Shown piece by piece: positions 45,181 through 52,759 of a stretch of DNA of 64,000 nt. The translations under genes and the position numbers were made by a program. Source of the DNA: Streptomyces sp. APSN-46.1 (lineage in GTDB: Bacteria; Actinomycetota; Actinomycetes; Streptomycetales; Streptomycetaceae); assembly GCF_022815725.1 (NCBI RefSeq), contig NZ_JALGRF010000011.1:62001-126000 (forward strand). The letters run 5' to 3'. Position 1 is the first letter of the stretch; the number at the start of each line of letters is the position of its first letter. The notes beneath the pieces were generated by a model. That model saw only the letters and a list, made by a program, of their open reading frames with translations, had not been told where the DNA came from and ran no database searches.

Positions 45181-45504
45181 ATGCGTCGTGGGATCGTAGC
45201 GGCAGCCGTTGCGGGCGCCGCAGGGATCACGCTCGCTCTGATGCCCGTCAGTGGCGTCGCGGCCGCGGGTCTCCCGGAGACCCAGCCGACCACCCAGAGC
45301 GGCGGCGGCTGGTGTTCCTATGACTGGCGTGGGGACTGGCGTGGGGACTGGCGCGATTGCTACCGGAACAATTGGAACTGGGACAACGACCGCTGGGACA
45401 ACGACCGCTGGGACAACGATCGCTGGGACAACGACCGCTGGAACGACCGCAACTGGTACGGCAACTGGAACAACTACGACAACTGGAACAACGGCCGCTG
45501 GTAA
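45181..45504 (+). CDS. Secreted Trp/Asn/Asp/Arg repeat protein
   Basis: In this 107-residue protein ATG 45181 is chosen because GGAGGT lies 7 nt upstream. A Sec signal peptide (MRRGIVAAAVAGAAGITLAL..., cleavage near VAAAG) is followed by a mature chain of roughly 80 residues. That chain has 14 tryptophans, two cysteines (GGGWCSYDW, WRDCYRNNW) and four tandem DNDRW pentapeptides flanked by WRGDWRGDWR and NWNNYDNWNNGRW. There are almost no aliphatic residues. No family is recognised. The protein could be a cell-wall or carbohydrate-contacting secreted peptide, or a substrate for modification. The hairpin at 45490-45514 overlaps the stop. Confidence 0.65.
   Translation: MRRGIVAAAVAGAAGITLALMPVSGVAAAGLPETQPTTQSGGGWCSYDWRGDWRGDWRDCYRNNWNWDNDRWDNDRWDNDRWDNDRWNDRNWYGNWNNYDNWNNGRW
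45379..45438 (+). repeat. Four 15-bp in-frame tandem repeats (DNDRW)
   Basis: TGGGACAACGACCGC is repeated four times (one C-to-T change at 45420) inside the Trp-rich gene. Shorter GACTGGCGTGGG repeats lie about 60 bp upstream. Confidence 0.9.
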
Positions 45505-45534
45505 CGCGGCCGTTGGTGGTTGACGGTTGACCGG

Positions 45535-46923
45535 TCAGCGACCGCCCTCCAGCAGTGTCCCCATCCATTCCTCGATACCCGCCACCGTACGCGGCAGGGC
45601 GCCCGACATCAGTCGGGCGCCCGTCGCCGTGATGACGAGGTCGTCCTCGATGCGCACGCCGATGCCCCGCAGCTCCGCCGGAAGGGTCTCGTCGTCCGGC
45701 TGGAGGTAGAGGCCCGGCTCCACCGTCAGGACCTGACCCTCCTCCAGCACGCCGTCCAGGTACGTCTCGGCCCGCGCCTGCGCGCAGTCGTGCACGTCCA
45801 TGCCCAGCATGTGCCCGCTGGCGCACAGCGTGTACCGCCGGTGCAGGTCGCCCTCCGCGTTCTTCAGGACGCCCCACTCCGCGAGGCCCTCCGCCATGAC
45901 CCGCATGCCGGCCCGGTGGAAGTCCCGGAAGGTCGCGCCCGGGCGCAGCGCGGCGATGCCCGCCTCCTGGGCGGCGAGGACCAGTTCGTAGATCTGCCGC
46001 TGAACGGGGGAGAAGCGGCCGGACAGCGGGAGGGTGCGGGTGACGTCCGCCGTGTAGAGGGTGTCCGTCTCCACGCCCGCGTCCAGCAGCAGCAGCTCGT
46101 CCGGGTTCAGCCGGCCGTCGTTGTGGATCCAGTGCAGCATGCACGCGTGGGCGCCTGAGGCCGCGATCGTGTTGTATCCCGTGCCGTTGCCCTCCGCGCG
46201 GGCGCGCAGGCCGAAGACCCCCTCGATCCACCGCTCCCCGCGCGGGTGTGCCAGGGCCTGCGGCAGGGCCCGTACGACGTCCTCGAAACCGGCCGCCGTG
46301 TGGTCCACGGCCAGTTGCAGCTGGGCGACCTCCCAGGTCTCCTTCACCAGGCGCAACTCCGAGAGCGCGGAGGCGAGTTCGGCGTCGGTCGCCGCGTCGC
46401 GGCCCCGCGGTGAGCCCAGCGTGTCCAGGTGCGCGCAGCGCAGGCCGGTCAGGCGCTCGGCCTCCGCCAGGTCGGGGCGGCGGCCCACCCAGAACTCCCC
46501 GTAGCGGCGGTCCCGGTAGAACTCCTCGTTCCCGTCGGCGCGCGGCGAGCGCGGCCGCAGGTACAGCACCGCCTCGTGGGCGTGCGGGCCCGCGGGCTCC
46601 AGGACCAGGACGTGGCCCGCCTGGTCCTCGCCCGTCAGTCCCGTCAGCCAGGCGTACGCGCTGTGCGGGCGGAAGCGGTAGTCGGCGTCGTTGGACCGGA
46701 CCTTGAGCTCCCCGGCGGGGACGATCAGCCGCTCGCCCGGGAACCGCGCCGAGAGCCGGGCCCGGCGTCCGGGGGTGACGGCGTACGCGGGCACCCGGTC
46801 GGTGTCGGGCAGCGGCGACGTGGACCAATTGTCGGCCATGAACCGGGACAACTCGGGGGATACGGGCAGGTCGTGGCTGCCCGTGTTCAGGCCGGAGGCG
46901 GCGCCGGAGGGGGTGTCGGTCAT
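45535..46923 (-). CDS. pepP: Xaa-Pro aminopeptidase (aminopeptidase P, M24B)
   Basis: The 462-residue two-domain enzyme removes the N-terminal residue from peptides whose second residue is proline. An N-terminal creatinase-like domain is followed by a pita-bread catalytic domain with the metal ligands in LLLDAGVETDTLYTADVTR (two Asp), CASGHMLGMDVHD (His), LTVEPGLY (Glu) and VRIEDDLVI (Glu). ATG 46923 has GGGAG 8 nt upstream. It is divergent from the collagenase gene and shares its promoter spacer. Collagen peptides are rich in X-Pro and X-Hyp, so a role after collagen cleavage is inferred. No signal peptide, so it is cytoplasmic. Confidence 0.92.
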   Translation of the reverse strand: MTDTPSGAASGLNTGSHDLPVSPELSRFMADNWSTSPLPDTDRVPAYAVTPGRRARLSARFPGERLIVPAGELKVRSNDADYRFRPHSAYAWLTGLTGEDQAGHVLVLEPAGPHAHEAVLYLRPRSPRADGNEEFYRDRRYGEFWVGRRPDLAEAERLTGLRCAHLDTLGSPRGRDAATDAELASALSELRLVKETWEVAQLQLAVDHTAAGFEDVVRALPQALAHPRGERWIEGVFGLRARAEGNGTGYNTIAASGAHACMLHWIHNDGRLNPDELLLLDAGVETDTLYTADVTRTLPLSGRFSPVQRQIYELVLAAQEAGIAALRPGATFRDFHRAGMRVMAEGLAEWGVLKNAEGDLHRRYTLCASGHMLGMDVHDCAQARAETYLDGVLEEGQVLTVEPGLYLQPDDETLPAELRGIGVRIEDDLVITATGARLMSGALPRTVAGIEEWMGTLLEGGR

Positions 46924-46967
46924 CGGGGGCTCCCTCAAGAAGGTGCGAACTGGTGGGCGCACAGGTC

Positions 46968-47009
46968 TTGTCAGTGCAATTTCACATTACTATGTTACAG
47001 CTCACATCG
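46968..47009 (+). promoter_or_regulatory. Promoter/operator shared with the peptide-transporter promoter
   Basis: TTGTCA (46968-46973), a 17-bp spacer and TATGTT (46991-46996) form a promoter whose spacer and -10 contain the dyad TCACAT-TACT-ATGTTA, followed by TCACATCG (47002-47009). The 27 bp at 46972-46998 are identical to 63402-63428, and TCACATCG recurs at the same 3-nt spacing. ATGTnAC also resembles the GTnAC sites at 49598, 52729 and 56736. Confidence 0.7.
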
Positions 47010-47116
47010 CGGCACGTTAATCCCCGTCAAACGCCGTGTGAAGCAGGGCACTTCGCCCCTCTCGGGGCAGTTCACGCACCACTTCCCCCACCTCCCCTCC
47101 CAACCAGGAGTCATTG

Positions 47117-49537
47117 GTGTCCCAGCACAGAGCTGTGCGTACGTCCCTCCTTTCCGCCGCCGTGGCGGTCACCCTGCTGGCCTCCGCCGGCCAGGCCGTG
47201 ACCCAGGCCGCCGAGACCGGCGCCCCGGTTCCCGCCACCTTCGCGGCCGCCGCGACGGGGCCGGCCGCGGACCGTGAGTCCCCGGGGGTGAACCCGTTCG
47301 ACGAGGTCGACCGCCTCGCCAACGCCAAGGAGGCCACCCCGGCGCCCGCCCCGGCCCCCGGCGGCCGGTCCGTCACCGGCGGCGAGGTGCCCGGCGCCGC
47401 CACGGCCGCCGCCACGGCCGCCGCCACGGTCGCCGCCGCGACCGCCGAACGCACCGAGAAGAGCCGCAAGCTCGCGGCCACGGCGCCCACCGCGAAGAGC
47501 GTCGCGGCGGGCGTCCCCTGCACCCTTGACGGGATCAAGAACCTCTCCCCCGAGCAGTTCGCCGACTTCCTCGGCGACCAGGCCGTCCTCGCCGACGGCT
47601 GTCTGCGCGGCCTGATCTGGACCTGGGACGCCCGCCTGGCGCCCGTCATGTCCGACGCCCACGTCCAGGCCGTCTCCCGCCGGATATCCGGCCTGGCCGC
47701 CTCCCACGACGGCCGTAACTCCTCCCACCTGGAGGAGATGTTCACGTACCTGCACGCCGTGGCCTACCACGACTACTCCCGCTCCGAGATCGACGTCACC
47801 GACGCCCCGACCGTCGACGCCATGCGCCGGGCCATCGCCGACTTCGGCAACGCCGCCCGCACCTTCGATATGACGGCCTCCAACGCCCGGACCCTGCGCG
47901 AGGCCCTCTACGCGGCCAGCGCGCCCGGCCTGCGCCAGCATCAGCTCGGCCTCATCGCGAAGGTCCTGGCCACCATGGACCCGTCGCACCCCGCGACGAA
48001 CCAGGATGCCGCCTGGGCGGGCGCGGCCCTCGCCGCGCTCTCCGTCAACTACCTCGGCGTCTACCCGGGCAACAACGACACCGCCTTCCACGCGGCCGTG
48101 GCCGCCGACCCCTCCTACCGCGCGGTCTTCAAGGCCTTCGCCGGCTACACCCACCTCAAGGACACGGCGAACGCCTGGGTGGCGCGCGACGCCCTCGGCG
48201 AGTACGGCCGCTTCGGCCAGGTCCCGGCCCTCAAGGACCAGGTCGTCGCCGACCTCGGCACCCTGCTGGAGCCCGTCAAGTCCGCCTTCGGCAACGGCAG
48301 CGAGCAGTGGGCCAAGATCGTCTCCTGGCTGAACTTCTACGAGGCCTGCAAGCAGTACGGGGTGTGCAAGGAGGACATCGAGAAGCAGCTCTTCCCCTAC
48401 ACCTACTCCTACGACAACGGCGCCATCAAGGTCCGCACCGGCCTGGACCAGGCCACCGTCGACCAGCTCTACTACGCGAGCAAGCAGGTCAAGTCCCAGT
48501 TCCACCGGGTCCTGGGCACCGAGCAGCCGCTCGCCGGAGACCCCAACACCACGCTGAACATCGTGCTGTACGCCTCCCGCGCCGACTACGTGAACTACCA
48601 CCCGATCCTGACCGGCTACGGCACCAACAACGGCGGCATCTACATCGAGAACGGCGCCACCTTCTACACCTACCAGCGCCGCGTCCCGCAGGACTCCTCC
48701 CTCACCCTCGAAGAGCTCTTCCGCCACGAGTACACCCACTACCTCAACGGCCGCTACGCCGTCCCCGGGTTCTTCGGGGAAGGCCCCTGGTACGAGGGCG
48801 ACCGCACGACCGCCATGGACGAGGGCACGGCCGAGTTCTTCGACGGGGCCACCCGCGACAACGGCATCGCCGTCCGCAAGTCCCTGGTCAAGAGCATCAT
48901 CAGCGACACCTCCGGCGGCGGCCCCCGCATGTCGGTCGAGCAGCTGCTCAACGCCACCTACGACGGCGACGGCTTCCGCTTCTACAGCTACGCCGGCACC
49001 TTCTTCGAGTTCCTGTGGACCGAGAAGCCCAGCCTGCTGCGCGAGATGTACACCCACCTGCGCAACAACGACGTGACGGCCTACGACGCCTGGCGCCACC
49101 GCCTGAGCTCCGACACCTACCTCCAGCGCGACTACGACCGCTTCCTGGACGCGCAGATCGCCAAGGTGAACGAGCTCTACGTACCGAACACCACGTTCAC
49201 GCCCAACGCCCAGCTGCGCGACTCCGCGCTCGCGTCGGTGAAGTCGAGCTTCGCGACGGCCACCTACAACACCCCGGACTGCGTGGAGAACGGGACGGCC
49301 GGCAAGCGCCGCTTCGTCTGTACCGGGCGGATCACCGCGAACCTGAAGAACTGGCGCAGTGACGACCAGAACTTCAAGGACATGTCCGAGACGGTCGACT
49401 ACTTCATCCTCGACCGGGCGGGCGCCGCCTCCAACAACCTGGCCGACATGAACTGCTCCTTCGGTCCGGTGGAGGTCTGGAGCAACAAGGTGGCGGGCAC
49501 GTCCGGCTACAGCTGTGACGGACCGCTGCGCGACTGA
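47117..49537 (+). CDS. Secreted collagenase-like metallopeptidase, family M9
   Basis: The 806-residue protein has a Sec signal peptide (VSQHRAVRTSLLSAAVAVTLL, cleavage near AQA/TQAA) and an Ala-rich pro-region to about 130. The M9N activator domain follows (about 135-400: LSPEQFADFLG, AVAYHDYSRSEID, DAPTVDAMRRAI). The peptidase domain has zinc ligands His537 and His541 (HEYTH) and Glu569 (DEGTAEFF), 32 residues after the first His as in clostridial ColG. The C-terminal region (about 690-806) with two to four cysteines replaces PKD and collagen-binding domains. GTG 47117 lies 7 nt after AGGAG. It probably degrades collagen or gelatin outside the cell. Confidence 0.9.
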   Translation: MSQHRAVRTSLLSAAVAVTLLASAGQAVTQAAETGAPVPATFAAAATGPAADRESPGVNPFDEVDRLANAKEATPAPAPAPGGRSVTGGEVPGAATAAATAAATVAAATAERTEKSRKLAATAPTAKSVAAGVPCTLDGIKNLSPEQFADFLGDQAVLADGCLRGLIWTWDARLAPVMSDAHVQAVSRRISGLAASHDGRNSSHLEEMFTYLHAVAYHDYSRSEIDVTDAPTVDAMRRAIADFGNAARTFDMTASNARTLREALYAASAPGLRQHQLGLIAKVLATMDPSHPATNQDAAWAGAALAALSVNYLGVYPGNNDTAFHAAVAADPSYRAVFKAFAGYTHLKDTANAWVARDALGEYGRFGQVPALKDQVVADLGTLLEPVKSAFGNGSEQWAKIVSWLNFYEACKQYGVCKEDIEKQLFPYTYSYDNGAIKVRTGLDQATVDQLYYASKQVKSQFHRVLGTEQPLAGDPNTTLNIVLYASRADYVNYHPILTGYGTNNGGIYIENGATFYTYQRRVPQDSSLTLEELFRHEYTHYLNGRYAVPGFFGEGPWYEGDRTTAMDEGTAEFFDGATRDNGIAVRKSLVKSIISDTSGGGPRMSVEQLLNATYDGDGFRFYSYAGTFFEFLWTEKPSLLREMYTHLRNNDVTAYDAWRHRLSSDTYLQRDYDRFLDAQIAKVNELYVPNTTFTPNAQLRDSALASVKSSFATATYNTPDCVENGTAGKRRFVCTGRITANLKNWRSDDQNFKDMSETVDYFILDRAGAASNNLADMNCSFGPVEVWSNKVAGTSGYSCDGPLRD

Positions 49538-49543
49538 TCCGGT

Positions 49544-49577
49544 GACCGGGCCGGTCCCTCGCGGGACCGGCCCGGTC
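49544..49577 (+). terminator. Perfect 15-bp hairpin after the collagenase gene
   Basis: GACCGGGCCGGTCCC (49544-49558) and GGGACCGGCCCGGTC (49563-49577) with the loop TCGC, 7 nt after the stop codon. It isolates the collagenase from the hydroxyproline genes. Confidence 0.85.
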
Positions 49578-49597
49578 AACCTAGGCACCGACTAAAG

Positions 49598-49612
49598 AAT
49601 GTGACATATTAC
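49598..49612. promoter_or_regulatory. GntR-type site A (AATGTGACATATTAC)
   Basis: It contains the palindrome ATGT-G-ACAT with a GTnAC core typical of FadR/VanR-subfamily GntR operators. It ends 4 nt before the GTG start of the dehydrogenase subunit, leaving no room for a ribosome site, so transcription probably starts at or near the start codon (TATTAC as -10). It shares 12 of 15 positions with each of the sites at 52729 and 56736. Confidence 0.6.
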
Positions 49613-49616
49613 TGCC

Positions 49617-50807
49617 GTGCCCAAGAGACATCCCCTGGACGTCGTGATCATCGGCGCCGGTGTCGTCGGCGCCGCGTGCGCGTACTACGCCCGCCGCGCC
49701 GGACTCTCCGTGGCCGTGGTCGACCGCGGCTCCGTCGCGGGCGGCACGACCGGTGCCGGGGAAGGCAATCTGCTCGTCTCCGACAAGGAGGCGGGCCCCG
49801 AGCTCGACCTCGCCCTGCTGTCCGCCGGGCTCTGGCGCGACCTCGCGGCGCTCCTCCCGCGGGGAATCGAGTACGAACCCAAGGGCGGCCTCGTCGTCGC
49901 CTCCGACGAGACCACCCTGAAGGCCCTGCGCGGCTTCGCGGACGGCCAACGCGCCACCGGAGTCGAGGCCGTCGAGGTCGGACCGGGGGAACTCGCCGAG
50001 CTGGAACCCCACCTGACCCCGGGCCTCGCCGGCGGCTTCCACTACCCGCAGGACGCCCAGGTCCAGCCGGCCCAGGCGGCGGCGCGACTGCTGGCCGCGT
50101 CGGGGGCCGAGGTGTACCTGGGGGAGGAGGTGACGGACCTCCTCCTGGAGCGCGGCACGGTACGCGGAGTCCGCACCCCACGCCGCGAACTCCTGGCCCC
50201 GGCCGTCGTCAACGCCGCCGGAACCTGGGGCGGCCACGTCGCCGGACTCGCCGGAGCGACCCTCCCGGTACTCCCGCGCCGCGGCTTCGTCCTGGTGACC
50301 GAACCGCTGCCCCGCATCGTCCGCCACAAGGTCTACGCCGCCGACTACGTCGCGGACGTGGCCAGCGGCTCCGCGTCGCTCCAGTCCTCGGCCGTGGTCG
50401 AGGGCACCCCGGCGGGCCCGGTCCTGATCGGCGCCACCCGCGAACGCGTCGGCTTCGACCGCACCCTCTCCACCGAGGCCCTGCGCCGCCTCGCCACCCA
50501 GGCGGCGGCGCTCTTCCCGGTCCTCTCCGACGTCCGGATCCTCCGCACCTACCACGGGTTCCGCCCGTACCTCCCGGACCACCTCCCGGCCATCGGCCCG
50601 GACCCCCGCGTCCCCGGCCTGCTGCACGCCTGCGGCCACGAGGGCGCGGGCATCGGCCTGGCCCCGGCGACGGGACTGCTCATCACCTCCGCCCTCACTG
50701 GCACGGAACCCGCGCTGGACCCCACGCCGTTCCGCCCGAACCGCTTCGACGAACCCCCTGCCGGGGCCGGGGACGGGCCGGGGTGTCGTCCGGGACGTAA
50801 AACGTGA
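49617..50807 (+). CDS. D-hydroxyproline dehydrogenase, FAD (DadA-like) subunit
   Basis: The 396-residue DAO-fold flavoprotein has an N-terminal FAD loop VVIIGAGVVGAACAYYARRAG and a C-terminal HACGHEGAGIGLAPATG. With the [2Fe-2S] and pyridine-nucleotide-oxidoreductase-like subunits encoded next, it forms the heterotrimeric type of cis-4-hydroxy-D-proline dehydrogenase, which yields pyrroline-4-hydroxy-2-carboxylate. The start is GTG 49617, immediately behind operator A and probably leaderless. The last 15-20 residues (AGAGDGPGCRPGRKT) and the TGA are encoded by the left arm of a 130-bp palindromic element, so the natural C-terminus has been replaced. Confidence 0.8.
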   Translation: MPKRHPLDVVIIGAGVVGAACAYYARRAGLSVAVVDRGSVAGGTTGAGEGNLLVSDKEAGPELDLALLSAGLWRDLAALLPRGIEYEPKGGLVVASDETTLKALRGFADGQRATGVEAVEVGPGELAELEPHLTPGLAGGFHYPQDAQVQPAQAAARLLAASGAEVYLGEEVTDLLLERGTVRGVRTPRRELLAPAVVNAAGTWGGHVAGLAGATLPVLPRRGFVLVTEPLPRIVRHKVYAADYVADVASGSASLQSSAVVEGTPAGPVLIGATRERVGFDRTLSTEALRRLATQAAALFPVLSDVRILRTYHGFRPYLPDHLPAIGPDPRVPGLLHACGHEGAGIGLAPATGLLITSALTGTEPALDPTPFRPNRFDEPPAGAGDGPGCRPGRKT

Positions 50808-50896
50808 TTTGTTGGCGCTGCCGCGCCTCAGCTGATTCAGCTCCGACCAGGCGCCATAAATCATGAGTCCCGGACGACACCCCGGCCCGTCCCCGG
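50767..50896. repeat. 130-bp palindromic element, copy 2, inside the hydroxyproline operon
   Basis: Perfect 30-bp arms at 50767-50796 and 50867-50896. The core is the reverse complement of that at 16193-16320 (AAAACGTGATTTGTTGGCGC here, GCGCCACAAATCACGTTTTA there). Where copy 1 has TGTTGTCC/GGACAACA, copy 2 has TGTCGTCC/GGACGACA, so both arms changed together. It lies between dehydrogenase subunit genes and supplies the stop of the first. Confidence 0.85.
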
Positions 50897-50933
50897 ACCC
50901 GGCCCGCACCGCCCCCCTGAGGAGGACCCCCTG

Positions 50934-51245
50934 ATGCGCAGCCCCCGCGACCTCGTCGGAGGCAGCCCGGCGGCGACGTACCCCATCGCCTTCGACGGCC
51001 GCGAGCTGACCGCGCAGGAGGGCCAGTCCATCGCCGCCGTCCTCTGGTCCGCCGGGATCCTCGCCTGGCGGACCACCCGCGAGACCGCCGCCCCGCGTGG
51101 CGCGTTCTGCGGGATCGGGAGCTGCTACGACTGCCTCGTCATCGTCAACGGCCGCCCGAACCAGCGCGCCTGCCTGGTGCCCGCCCAGCCCGGGGACACC
51201 GTCACCACCCAGGAGGGAACCGGCCGTGCCGAGCTCGCCGTCTGA
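50934..51245 (+). CDS. (2Fe-2S)-binding small subunit of hydroxyproline dehydrogenase
   Basis: The 103-residue protein of the SoxA-like/HcnA-type small subunits carries the cluster motif C-x4-C-x2-C-x11-C in FCGIGSCYDCLVIVNGR...ACL. It passes electrons between the two flavin subunits. GGAGGACCCCCTG precedes ATG 50934. Its end overlaps the next gene's GTG by 20 bp, with the ribosome site (AGGAGG) inside its coding region. The distance from the first subunit gene was enlarged by the palindromic element. Confidence 0.85.
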   Translation: MRSPRDLVGGSPAATYPIAFDGRELTAQEGQSIAAVLWSAGILAWRTTRETAAPRGAFCGIGSCYDCLVIVNGRPNQRACLVPAQPGDTVTTQEGTGRAELAV

Positions 51246-52683
51246 CCGCGACCGCGTCACCGACCTCGCCGTAGTCGGAGCCGGCCCCGCCGGCCTCGCC
51301 GCCGCCGTCGCGGCCGCCGGCCTGGGGCTGCGGGTCACCGTGCTCGACGCCGGGGACCGCCCCGGCGGCCAGTACTACCGCCACCCGGCGCCCGGCCTCG
51401 GCGCCGCCCGGCCCGAGGCCCTGCACCACGGCTGGGCCGAGTTCGCCACCCGCGAAGCCGCCCTGCGCGCCCACGAGTCGGCGGGCCGGCTCACGTACCT
51501 CCCGGCCCACCACGTCTGGACCGTGCTCCGGTCCCCGCACCCGGCCCCCCACCCGGCCCAGGGCCAGCACCCGGCGCCGGACCAGGAGGTCTGGGTCCTG
51601 CATGCCGTCGCGGGGCCCGGTCCGGAGGACTCGGCGGTGACCGTTCATGCCAAGGCCATCCTGCTCGCCACCGGGTCCTACGAGCGCCACCTGCCCTTCC
51701 CCGGCTGGACGCTCCCCGGCGTGGTCGGGGCCGGCGGGGCCCAGGCCATGCTCAAGGGCGGGCTCGTCCTGCCGGGCAAGCGGGTCGTCGTCGCCGGGAG
51801 CGGGCCGCTGCTGCTCGCCGTGGCCGGATCGCTGGCCGCCGCCGGCGCGCGGGTGCCCGCCGTGGTCGAGGCCGCCTCGTACACCGGCTACGCGGGCCGG
51901 ACCCCCACCCTGCTGCGCAACCCCGCCAAGATCGCCGAGGCCGCCACGTACGGCAGCGCGCTGCTGCGCCACCACGTCCGGCTGCTCACCCGGCACGCCG
52001 TCACCGAGGCCCACGGGACCGACCGGGTCGAGGCCGTGACGGTGGCCCGCCTCGACCGGGACTGGCGCCCGCTGCCCGGCACCGCCCGCCGGATCCCCTG
52101 TGACGCGCTCGCCGTCGGCCACGGTCTCGTACCCCAGTTGGAGCTGGCCACCGGGCTCGGCTGCGCCACCCTGCGCGCCGCCGACGGCACCGTCGCCCTG
52201 GAGCTGGACGACCGGCAGCGGACCTCCGTACCCGGTATCTGGTCCGCCGGGGAGACCGGCGGTATCGGCGGCGCTCAACTGGCCCTGGCGGAAGGGGAGA
52301 TCGCCGCCTTCGCGATCGCCGGCGCGCCCGTCCCCGCAGCCCTGGTCCGCCGCCGCGCCCGGCTGCGCGCCTTCGCCGCCGCGATGGGCGCCGCGCACCG
52401 TCCCGGTGACGGCTGGACCGGCTGGCTCCGGGACGACACCGACGTGTGCCGCTGCGAGGAGGTCCCGGCCGGGTGCGTCCGCGAGGCGGTGGAGGACCTC
52501 GGCGCGCGGGACGTCCGTACCGTCAAACTGCTCACCCGCGCCGGCATGGGCTGGTGCCAGGGCCGGATGTGCGGTCCGGCCGTCGCCGCCCTCGCCGGAC
52601 AAGAGCCGGCGCCGGACCGGCGGCCGCTGTCCTGCCCGGTCCCGCTGCGGCACCTCACCGAACTTCCCACCACGGACGGCTGA
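51226..52683 (+). CDS. FAD/NAD(P)-binding subunit of hydroxyproline dehydrogenase
   Basis: The 485-residue HcnB/SoxA-alpha-like protein has an N-terminal FAD loop VVGAGPAGLAAAVAAAG, a central pyridine-nucleotide Rossmann motif (VVVAGSGPLLLAVAGSLAAAG) and a C-terminal BFD-like [2Fe-2S] region (DVCRCEEVPAGCV; GMGWCQGRMCG). The start is GTG 51226 after AGGAGGGAACCGGCC. Together with the two preceding proteins it matches the three-subunit D-hydroxyproline dehydrogenases of pseudomonads. Opine-oxidase-type complexes look similar, but the deaminase and epimerase neighbours favour hydroxyproline. Confidence 0.83.
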   Translation: MPSSPSDRDRVTDLAVVGAGPAGLAAAVAAAGLGLRVTVLDAGDRPGGQYYRHPAPGLGAARPEALHHGWAEFATREAALRAHESAGRLTYLPAHHVWTVLRSPHPAPHPAQGQHPAPDQEVWVLHAVAGPGPEDSAVTVHAKAILLATGSYERHLPFPGWTLPGVVGAGGAQAMLKGGLVLPGKRVVVAGSGPLLLAVAGSLAAAGARVPAVVEAASYTGYAGRTPTLLRNPAKIAEAATYGSALLRHHVRLLTRHAVTEAHGTDRVEAVTVARLDRDWRPLPGTARRIPCDALAVGHGLVPQLELATGLGCATLRAADGTVALELDDRQRTSVPGIWSAGETGGIGGAQLALAEGEIAAFAIAGAPVPAALVRRRARLRAFAAAMGAAHRPGDGWTGWLRDDTDVCRCEEVPAGCVREAVEDLGARDVRTVKLLTRAGMGWCQGRMCGPAVAALAGQEPAPDRRPLSCPVPLRHLTELPTTDG

Positions 52684-52728
52684 TCCGGCAGGCCCGGACC
52701 CTTGTGGCCTCCTCATAACCCCCAGTAA

Positions 52729-52743
52729 AATGTCACACATCAC
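52729..52743. promoter_or_regulatory. GntR-type site B (AATGTCACACATCAC)
   Basis: A GTnAC-core site 16 bp before the deaminase start, matching site A at 12 of 15 positions. AGGGAG just downstream is the ribosome site, so a bound repressor would sit at the transcription start. Confidence 0.55.
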
Positions 52744-52759
52744 TTTAGGGAGCTCTCTC

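Noticed and set aside
45379..45438. Tandem repeat considered as a CRISPR array
   Set aside because: The units are 15 bp, contiguous, in frame and without spacers. They encode DNDRW repeats of a secreted protein.
49617..52683. Opine or glycine/sarcosine oxidase complex instead of hydroxyproline dehydrogenase
   Set aside because: The subunit architecture alone would allow it, but a DHDPS-fold deaminase and a 4-hydroxyproline-epimerase-type gene follow in the same direction under similar operators.
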